The notes beneath the pieces were generated by a model. It saw only the letters and a program-made list of their open reading frames with translations. It ran no database searches and had not been told where the DNA came from. Below are positions 57,151 through 64,000 of a stretch of 64,000 nt of DNA, one piece after another; positions within the stretch are counted from its first letter, which is position 1; each line of letters begins with the position of its first letter. The stretch is from Dolomedes plantarius (Eukaryota > Arthropoda > Arachnida > Araneae > Dolomedidae). Position numbers and translations under genes: made by a program. The stretch is from assembly GCA_907164885.2 (NCBI GenBank), contig OU015496.1, positions 166,882,441 to 166,946,440 of the forward strand. Reading direction: 5' to 3'.

Positions 57151-57464
57151 GCTTGCCCGAGCAGTCTGTTTCACCCTCTGATGAATACGGGATTTATTTA
57201 TTTATTATTATTTTTTAATCTCCGGTCCATATAGATGGGATTCGGGGTTTTGGCTTGCAGGTCTGGTACGAGGGTAAAACAGAGGAATGAAAACGGTGTG
57301 ATCAATTCATCTCACTTGAGATGGGGGTCCCAGAAAAACAATAAACTAGTTTCGTTCGATGTTATTTCAGTTTTGTGTAGCGTTACGAAAGGTCTGATGA
57401 TAGTTAGAATGTCACGTTCCACTTACAAATTTGGCACGTTAACATGAGGTAACCGGAATTTTGA

Positions 57465-57600
57465 ACGGGCTGTGACAGAATGGTTATTGTGCGGGCATCG
57501 GTAGCAGAGATGTGAGTTCGAGTCCCGCTGCTGGCATATATGCTTGTAGCCCGTTCGGAATCGTCATTAAACTGGAGGTCCGGTCTAACTAGCCATTATG
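57465..57600 (+). mobile_element. tRNA-derived SINE
   Basis: A-box-like GAATGGTTATTGTGCGGG and B box GAGTTCGAGTCCCGC about 35 bases apart, followed by a body with 'ggaggtccggtctaactagcc'. The ends do not pair as a real tRNA. Confidence 0.6.
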
Positions 57601-57750
57601 AAACCAAAAGACGATAACGCCGTTCTTAACCAAGCAGCTAACAGAAATTTAGACCTTTTCCAATTCTAATTCATTGTATTAAATAAGGACAACCCTTAAT
57701 AAGGATTCCATGAGAAACTGTGCTATACCTTTTGAAAGTCTTTTTGGTTA

Positions 57751-58269
57751 CCGTAAACCGGCTACTTTGCACCATTTTTCCAAGATTTTTTTGTAATGCT
57801 CACGTAAATCATAGAAATTCTGTAAAATGACTTTTGAAAGTAGTTCTATTGTATTCTTAGATAATTAAGAAATAGTTCCATGTTAATAAAACCTTTTTTA
57901 TATGTATTTTATATTTTTAAATAATTTTTTTAAAGTGGTGCGAAGTATACCATAAGGGCGGGTTACTTTGCACCACATGAAATAATAATTTGTTCGAAGC
58001 AAGAAAATTAACCTGGTGCAAAGTAACCTCATTCAAGTTAACTGTGGCACCTTAGAGAATCGAGGAAAACTGACAGGATTTGAACACTACCCAAAATGGC
58101 TGCTAAAACAGCAACTATCATTCATGTTATGAGCGGTGGTGCTATCTATCAGACAACAGTGAAAATATTGTTAAATATTCATTAGTTTATCTGCTAGATG
58201 GGATGAAATCTTTTTTTCAACAATGGTGCAAAGTTACCCATCTAGGAGCAAAGTAGCCCCGGTTTACGG
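57751..58269. mobile_element. mariner/pogo-type MITE at TA
   Basis: 519 bp. The left end is CCGTAAACCGGCTACTTTGC; the right end, inverted, is CCGTAAACCGGGGCTACTTT. TA flanks each side (57749-57750 and 58270-58271). 'tactttgcacca' recurs inside in both orientations. No coding frame. Confidence 0.85.
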
Positions 58270-58314
58270 TACGTGTTTCTGTAAGACACGCGCATATTTT
58301 ATAGCAGTCATGGA

Positions 58315-58857
58315 CAGGGCCCGACTTTGACACAATGGGGCCCTGAGCAAAGCAGACTTTGGGGGCCCCCTTCAAGGACAGATCCAGAGGGGGGCATGTC
58401 CCCCCTCCTCAGGACCAGATTTCCACATGAACATGTGGGACACTCACCCAAGCCTCCCTTAAATGGGGACCAGAAATTCAAAAAAAATTTCGACCGACAA
58501 GTCAAAAATTTGAAGAAAATAATGAATATTAATAAGAAGTGTTAATTAATTAATTTTCTTTTTAATGTTAATAAATAAATTCATGAAATTTTCTTTTGAA
58601 ATTCAAAATAAATCACAGTCTGGAGTTATTACAACTCCCCCCTCCCACCCACCAAAAAAAAAAATTAAGCCAGAAACGCTTATGGACGTAAGCATGCTTT
58701 CACTATAGTGGGTGCACTGTGCTCCACCCAGGATTTTTTTCTGTATCCGCCACTGCACCCCTTTACTATATTAACCAAAAAACAAATTCTCAAAACTATG
58801 TACAACTTTATACTAAATTAGGGGGCCCCATAATTTTGGGGGCCCAGGGCACTTTAT
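58315..58857. mobile_element. hAT element, right tip missing, interrupted by a second hAT
   Basis: It starts CAGGGCCCGACTTTGACAC, the same tip type as the right end of 1659-2529, followed by ggggccc runs. Near 58820-58855 the opposing 'gggggccccataattttggg' side appears but stops at 'cccagggcac' before the tip, where the MITE copy at 58858 begins. Confidence 0.65.
58373..58755. mobile_element. Nested hAT-like MITE
   Basis: 383 bp. The left end is CAAGGACAGATCCAG; the right end, inverted, is CAGTGGCGGATACAG. The flanking 8-mers gccccctt and cacccctt agree at 6 of 8 positions, a plausible worn target duplication within the G/C-run of the outer element. Confidence 0.6.
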
Positions 58858-59182
58858 TTTTCAATTGTACTCCGTAATAGAGAAATAAATTTTACATCTT
58901 GGAACATTTTCCATTTTTTGAAAAAATAAAAATAGTATTTTTAAATTAATATTATTCGAGGAAAACAAATCTGGTATAGTTTGTTTTAAACGCTCATCAA
59001 TTCCTTTGGTGGACGAAATTTATAAAATGAATCCTGTTGCAAGGTGCAGACAAGTTTAGGCTATCTGAAAATACCATTTTTATTGGATTATCAGCATTTA
59101 TGTAGCTGTAAATAGTAGACAAAATTTCTCCATAGGGTAACAGTGAGGTGAGCGAATCAAATAGGGTTAGTACACAGGAGCC
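58858..59182 (+). mobile_element. TTAA MITE, copy 4, left end truncated
   Basis: It matches copies 1-3 from 'ttgtactccgtaatagagaa' to the right tip and is followed by TTAA at 59183-59186. The left arm is missing at the junction with the hAT element. Confidence 0.82.
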
Positions 59183-60641
59183 TTAATTAGCCCACCTAAA
59201 CAAGTGTTCATAGTATATATCAAGTATATATAGCTCCGTTTAATAGGCCACTGTGAAAAATGAAAATATTGAGTTTCCCCCTAAAGAACTGAATTATCAG
59301 TAAAGCTGTTTGATTATTAATAAATCCGAAAGAACACATTACTAGATGTGTAATAAATTTTTAAAGACTAGGGGCTTCGCTCCTAGGCTCACTACACTCG
59401 CTTTTCGTACGTGGCCTTCGGCCCCTAATAAGGCTTACTCGTAAAAAGGCTTAATAAGGCTTAAAAGGGAATATTTTACTCGTAAAAGGCCCCTAATAAG
59501 GCTTAATCGAAAAAAATTTTGTTATTGCAATGTGATATTAACATGACCGACTACGTTGAAAACATCGATTTTCAACAATTGGTCGAATTTTTTTTATTTG
59601 TGTCTTTTATACTTTGGACCTTTCTCTTTCCAAAACTGTTTTTCTTTTTTTCTCTACGTGATTTAGAAGAATTTTATAGCCATTACAAAACATATCGTTT
59701 GATTCAAAATCAAACCGGAAGTAGAACTTCGTAACCGGAAGTTGTCCTAAAATTGCAATAGTTTGCTCATTTTCAGCACTTCTGAATTTGATTTTAGTTT
59801 CTTTTAAATTATTTTTACATCTTTCCTCTGTTAGGGTTAATGGCGAGATACATAGGGGTGATTCTCGGGCAATGTAAAAGCATCCATCCATTTACTGTTG
59901 TCACCCTTATGCGAAGGGCTTTTCATCACTGTTGAATTATCAGCTTTAAAATTCAATTAAAAATCGAAATTTTAAGATAGAGACTTAAAATGAGGTTTAT
60001 ATGAATAAGAAAGCTTTCAGCTTCCAGATGATGTAAATATTTTCTTTGTAAGATAAAAACTCGAGGTACATCGATATTACATCCACATATGGGACGATAT
60101 TTCTTGAAAAACTGTTTAATTTTTTGATGAAAATATTAGTCTGTTTTAAAATATTTCTAAAAAAATGAGGTCTAGTTTGAAAGAGAAATGTCTGTAGTCT
60201 TAGATTGTAAAAAGATCAAAATTCTACGATCATTTTTTTTTGGCGAATTATCATAATCTGAAGATGAAACAGTCAATATTTTCCCACAAAACATAAAATG
60301 AAAAAAAACTTAAAAGTCCGACGAAGATGAGACATGTCTTACTTTGGTCCCCCCATTTTTCTGCATCCATTGGTATCGCTCTCGACCCCATACCCCCAGC
60401 GGTTTCGGAGGAGATAGCGTGACAAGATTTTGAAAGCGGCGGCAGAGGGAGTTACTTTTTTAGAATAGAGAGATAATGATAGAGGTAGATCCGCTTAATA
60501 AATAACTAATGTTGGAGAAGAAAGTTAAGTGCCATTTATTGATGTTATAACGAGGTAGAACGTAAGGATTAATAAATATGAAACATATCGCAAATGAGGG
60601 AGTAATAAGTACCACTAAAATCACATAAAATAGTTATAGAT

Positions 60642-60668
60642 CCTGTTTTATAGACGCTATAAAACAGG
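60642..60668. repeat. Perfect 12-bp hairpin
   Basis: cctgttttatag and ctataaaacagg around a 3-base loop. Confidence 0.85.
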
Positions 60669-60818
60669 TTCCTCAGGTTTCATTATAAGCCATTCTAACG
60701 AGATATTGCTACATGCTGATTATTGATAAAAGAGAATGGAAACACGATTGTGTAAGAAGTCATTCTAAAGGTGTTTTCGAGTGATAAGTCGCTTAATAAG
60801 TTTAACTTTCTCCTTTAA

Positions 60819-61231
60819 GGCTGCTGTGTACTAACCCTATTGGATTCGCTCACCTCAATGTTAACCTATGGAGAAAATGTGTCTGCTATTTACAGCTACA
60901 TAAATGCTGATAATCCAATAAAAATGGTATTTTCAGGTAGCCTGAACTTTTTTGCACTTGCAACAGGATTTATTTTATAAATTTCGTCCACCAAAGGAAT
61001 TGATGAGAGTTTAAAACACTCTAGGATTTTCCCCCAAATAATTTAAATGTTAAAATATTGTTTGTATTAAAAAAATCGAAAAATGCCTCAAGGTGTAAAA
61101 TTTCTTTCTCTATTATGGAATACAATTGTCTTTAAAAAATCTTTCAACCCAAGTCGGCAGTCCTTGCACTCATTTTCTCCATAGGTTAACATTGAGGTGA
61201 GCGAATCCAATAGGGTTAGTTCAAAGCAGCC
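60819..61231 (-). mobile_element. TTAA MITE, copy 5, reverse orientation
   Basis: 413 bp with intact TTAA on both sides (60815-60818 and 61232-61235). The body is in the opposite orientation to copies 1-4. The tips GGCTGCTGTGTACTAACCC are the best preserved of all copies. Confidence 0.9.
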
Positions 61232-61718
61232 TTAATAGGTGAGAGAACTCGAGATATTAGGAGTATGTAAGAGACTTTGTAGCGAGCAGGTGCGTTAGCC
61301 CAAATTTAATTATAGTAAGCGCTAGTTATTGAAACTAAAATACAACATGTCAGGGTTAATTTCATATTCCATTACAGAGTGTAAAATAGAAAGATTTAGA
61401 TCTTAACAATTCTCTGTTGTTATAAAGTATGAAAACTTCAGTCATTAAGAAACTTTAGTAGACGTTATAGCGAAATATATTTACTCAAAACTAATCGCTA
61501 ATCAAACAGAAAATCAACGTGATGGAGCTAGTTTCAAACTTTATTATAAAGCATTAAATAGAAAGATGTCCTATTAATAAGCAGTCATTAAAAAATAAGA
61601 GGTGAATATGTGCCCAAATTTATTAGTTAATAAAACTGAAAGTCAAGGTGCCGAGGAACTAGTTTTTATATTCTTCTATAAATCGTAAAATAATAGGACT
61701 TATTAAGTATAACCTTAA

Positions 61719-62140
61719 GGCTTCTGTGTACAAAGCCAATTGGATTTCGCTCATTTCAATGTTAACCTCTGGAGAAAATTTGTCTACTATTTACAGTTAC
61801 ATAAATGCTGATAAACAAATAAAAATGGTATTTTAAGATAGCCTGAACTTTTCTGCGCCTTGCAACAGGATTCATTTTATATATTTCGACCACCAAATGA
61901 ATTTATGAGCGTTTAAAACACACTAGACCAGATTTTTAAATTTAAATTTTAAAATATTATTTGCATTTTTTATTAAAAAAAAGCGAAAAATGTCCCAAGG
62001 TGTAAAATTTCTTGCTCTATTACGGAAAACATTAAAAAAAAAAAAAAACCTTTAAATCCAAGTCGGCAATCCTTGGACACATTTTCTCCATAGGTTAACG
62101 TTGAGGTGGGTGAATCCAATAGGGTTAGTAAACAGCAACC
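61719..62140 (-). mobile_element. TTAA MITE, copy 6, reverse orientation
   Basis: 422 bp, TTAA at 61715-61718 and 62141-62144. Same orientation as copy 5. Confidence 0.88.
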
Positions 62141-62644
62141 TTAATAAGTTCTAAAATATGAAAACTTGTCACATTAAGGAATTTTATGAGACGTTATAAC
62201 GAGGTATATGCTACCAATCTAAGTACGAATTTAACTGCGTATGAATGGAGCTTGTTCAAGTTCCGCTTCAAAGCATAAAATAGATAAATAAACGCTTAAT
62301 AAGACTTTCTAGTAATAATATAAGAAGACTTAAGGCATCAAAACACTTTAGGAGACGTTTCAAAGAGGTATATTTGACAAATATAATTGTCAATTATAGT
62401 GGAAAACTACATAAAAGCGCTACTTTCAATTTCCGCTATAAAGCGTAAAATGGAGATCAGCTTATTATGTCGCTGTTTGTGGAACCTTACTTTGAAAGAT
62501 CAGGTCTCACTCGGAGACGTTATAGCGAGGTACGGTTTAGCACAATCAACTAGTAAATAAAAAATACCACACCGAGCTGTTGAGCTTTTAAAACGCTTAA
62601 ACAGATTATTATCGCCACGGTAAAAACAATAAGGATATACAAGA

Positions 62645-63775
62645 GTTTCAAAACACACTAGCGGTGCACTCGTTCTGTTACAGGTGCAATCACATATCGG
62701 AGTTAAGAATCCAGTTCAGCCATTTACGAGCATCAAGCTTTTTTTATATATTTTTTTATTATTTCTTTCTTAAAAATTTTTCTTCGCAGCTTTTGTCCTA
62801 CATACGGGCAACCGTTAAACCCGCTCCGCTGCCACCTACTTTATAGAATTACTTGCCGCGACCTTGACTGTCTTTCAAACTTCCTTGAATACGAATAGGA
62901 TGAATAAAAGAATAGAATTTGGAACATTTCTTTTGAAAAAGTAAGTCGTAGCATATCTTTTACACCACCTCGCGAATATCCCCCCTTTTTTTATTCGGGG
63001 GGGGGGGGGGAGAGAAAATTCGTTACACGTGGCACTGGTTAGGACTGGGTAAGATAAACAAGTGTGGGAAGCATTTTTTTTTATAAACACCAACTGAGAT
63101 ATAAAAAAGTTAACTGTTACTTAACCTCCGAGAAGTTAATCATCTTTTAATCGAAATTTTTACACAAAAACTAGAAAACCGGTTAGAGATTGTTTTAAAA
63201 CTATACATGTTTGCGTTTAAAACCTACATTCTACAACCTTAACAACCTACGGTTATGCTTAACTGTTAGGGAAAAACATAGTTTCAGATCGATATTCTTT
63301 ATTAGTCAAGCATTTATAAGAATAAATAAAACATTAAAATATTTTGAACAGTTTGTAATCAGATGATCTGAGGTTACTTGTCATTAATGTACATTCTTAT
63401 ATGAGCTTTTAGTGCATGAAATAATGTTAAATTGTTTTGTAGGAAGGTCTAGTTTATTTTTCAATTCCTAAGGAACGTTTAAAACAAGGTCGATTTTCCT
63501 GATGTATTGCAGTTTGGTGACAAAAGGAAAATATGTTACAAGTGATAATTTCAACTGTATAAGTAAAGCGTGTAGGAGTGTTATTGCAATTAAATATTTA
63601 TATCTATAGAAATTAATTATGGATAATGACTCCTACAATATTATATATATATATATATAAACAATTATGTATGTATGTATGTATGTTTAAAACCAAATCA
63701 GGTGCGTTAACAGAGTACATGGACCCTTGAGTTCAGAGGCTAAGCCTCTCCAAACTTATCCCTAAATGCACCTTC
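62645..63775. other. Non-coding sequence, nothing recognised
   Basis: AT-rich with a G-run near 62997-63011, a short (TA)n at 63641-63658 and (TATG)n at about 63668-63685. Confidence 0.4.
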
Positions 63776-63874
63776 AAATAAAAATGGTATTTTAAGATAG
63801 CCTGAACTTTTCTGGCCATTGCAATTCATTTTATAAATTTCGACCACCAAAGGAATTTATGAGCGTTTAAAACA
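63776..63874 (-). mobile_element. TTAA MITE, internal fragment
   Basis: It matches the interior of copies 5 and 6 ('aaaaatggtattttaagata', 'gaatttatgagcgtttaaaa') without either tip. Confidence 0.7.
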
Positions 63875-64000
63875 AGAGTGGGAAGCATTCCCCCCACCCC
63901 CTCCCCATAAACACCAATTCATCCACCATCGTGTTCCAGTGCTAACGCTGCCTGTGACTTTAACCTCCACATATGTGCGGCTAATAAACATAAAGATAAT

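Larger units (their letters stand above)
60470..62640. repeat. Old tandem array, unit about 160 bp, interrupted by two MITEs
   Basis: The motif 'gagacgttatagcgaggtat' or variants recur at about 60543, 61455, 62190, 62351 and 62515, with 'ttccgctataaagcgtaaaa' variants in between. The three rightmost units are spaced 161 and 163 bp. Copies are well diverged. Confidence 0.65.

Noticed and set aside
57480..57545. Candidate tRNA gene
   Set aside because: A and B boxes are present but the acceptor ends do not pair and a SINE-type body follows.

Overview
The window is eukaryotic, AT-rich genomic DNA. It has one clearly supported protein-coding gene, on the minus strand, and a very large amount of repeat DNA. 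The gene is a modular extracellular protein whose domains (fibronectin III, von Willebrand C, WAP, EGF) sit on separate exons with consistent splice phases. Its FN3/VWC alternation is what I know from arthropod Stranded-at-second (Sas, often named 'putative epidermal cell surface receptor'). With the long introns, huge (AT)n tracts, tRNA-type SINEs and many hAT, pogo and TTAA-type elements, this suggests an arthropod, possibly a chelicerate. The species assignment is inference; the exon structure is read directly from the sequence.

Layout. From 19039 down to 4269 nine exons can be joined on the minus strand into one uninterrupted frame of 554 codons: FN3-1 (two exons), VWC-1, FN3-2 (two exons), VWC-2, WAP, EGF, and an acidic Ser/Asp/Glu-rich exon. 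All module borders are phase 1 and both FN3 modules carry a phase-0 intron in the middle. Neither end of the gene was found. No signal-peptide exon is recognised upstream, and no transmembrane or cytoplasmic exon is recognised between 1 and 4268. A possible further exon lies at 22331-22467.

From about 22.5 kb to 64 kb there is no convincing multi-exon gene. The region holds several GC-richer islands (23.8-24.6, 25.7-26.6, 28.4-28.85, 47.0-47.35 and 56.85-57.15 kb) that could be regulatory. It also holds one minus-strand reading frame with a fibroblast-growth-factor-like signature (42.72-42.82 kb), tandem arrays (26.6-27.7, 31.9-32.3, 43.06-43.86 and 60.5-62.6 kb), and a 500-N assembly gap at 48792-49291.

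Mobile DNA dominates. There is a hAT element with a perfect 8-bp target duplication (1659-2529) that carries a piece of a LINE endonuclease. Seven copies or fragments of one inverted-repeat MITE insert at TTAA. Three pogo/mariner-like elements insert at TA, one of them keeping the C-terminal end of a transposase with a PCNA-binding-like motif. A hAT is nested in another hAT, a hAT transposase is rearranged with parts on both strands, and two tRNA-derived SINEs of one family converge tail to tail. A perfect 44-bp inverted repeat at 49783-49882 has no explanation among these.
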